The position numbers were made by a program, and so were the translations under genes. From NCBI GenBank assembly GCA_026168455.1, contig CM047426.1, forward strand, positions 46,192,973 through 46,256,972: 64,000 nt of DNA, given 5' to 3'. The notes under the pieces are model-generated. The model had not been told where the DNA came from. It searched no databases and saw only the letters and a list, made by a program, of their open reading frames with translations. Of this stretch, positions 63,821 through 64,000 are shown one piece after another. Origin of the DNA: Theocolax elegans (lineage: Eukaryota > Arthropoda > Insecta > Hymenoptera > Cerocephalidae). The first letter of the stretch is position 1. Each line of letters starts with the position of its first letter.

Positions 63821-64000
63821 AAAGCAGGGTGGTACACTACTTACCAGTAGACGATGTCCAGATGACCCGCAGGTCATCCTGACCACCTGGACATCGTCTT
63901 CAGGAAGTGACAATTTTTTTTGCATATTCAAGCAGGGTGGCACACTAATTACCAGTAGACGATGTCCAGATAACCTGGAGGTCACCCTGACCACCTGGAC
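63821..64000. repeat. 108-bp tandem array, continued (cut by window edge)
   Basis: It matches the repeat units at 61000-61160, including the GCAGGTCATCCTGACC and AACCTGGAGGTCACC variants in the same order. It therefore resembles the first units of the array, not its last ones, which may mean a duplicated block or a second array. Confidence 0.9.

Overview
The window is eukaryotic, intron-bearing, AT-rich DNA packed with transposable elements. It looks like an insect, and my guess is a hymenopteran such as an ant. That guess rests on the mix of Gypsy, piggyBac, LOA/I-like LINE and Penelope elements, an errantivirus-like envelope and a SWIM-finger family I associate with insects. There is no operon structure. 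The only host-gene candidates are one clean exon of a DUF389 membrane protein (18658-18802, minus) and a decayed multi-exon SWIM-finger gene (24038-24718, plus).

Layout. 1-10788: a young Gypsy/Ty3 element (Gypsy-A, minus strand) with a partial left LTR, an intact 1190-codon pol, a gag frame cut by two in-frame TAG codons, a primer binding site and a full right LTR. It is inserted in the Cys-rich C-terminus of a piggyBac transposase whose remains run from 10789 to 12708 and which is also interrupted by an 18-bp minisatellite. 13340-14762: a Gypsy gag/protease relic. 14975-22708: copies of one interspersed repeat (family R) with foldbacks, a solo LTR, a TIR element carrying a tRNA-like sequence and a 22-bp tandem repeat, and the DUF389 exon. 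22771-28350: the SWIM gene, insertions, an LTR-like block and a degenerate tandem region. 28860-31963: Gypsy pol and LTR relics, a piggyBac scrap, an LTR-like block and a foldback.

32270-38775: a decayed Gypsy (Gypsy-C) whose Gag carries about nine CCHC-type knuckles. At least four elements have landed in it: a MITE holding a 5S-rRNA-derived SINE, a 559-bp palindrome, a foldback with TTAA ends and an in-frame 0.2-kb MITE. 38776-39320: a piggyBac C-terminus. 39330-43284: tandem and dispersed repeats and an LTR-like block split by a 593-bp palindrome. 43285-49234: a complete LOA/I-like LINE with a 13-bp target-site duplication and a 1118-bp internal tandem duplication. 49842-50904: a solo LTR. 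51366-57009: a third Gypsy (Gypsy-D) with a truncated left LTR and a full right LTR. 57423-59570: a second piggyBac family. 59721-60699: two head-to-head Penelope-like fragments. 60922-62176 and 63821-64000: a 108-bp tandem array interrupted by a broken errantivirus-like envelope gene.

The elements do not work together as a pathway. What they record is layered insertion, with DNA transposons and Gypsy copies as targets and MITEs, a SINE, a LINE and LTR elements as later arrivals. Features I consider least expected are the two-UAG gag, the strand-biased CCGGCG motif in Gypsy-A, its U3 hairpin series, the multi-knuckle Gag, the 5S SINE, the head-to-head Penelope pair and the array whose unit carries a hairpin and a nuclear-receptor-like inverted half-site. 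Coordinates of repeat boundaries were found by eye.
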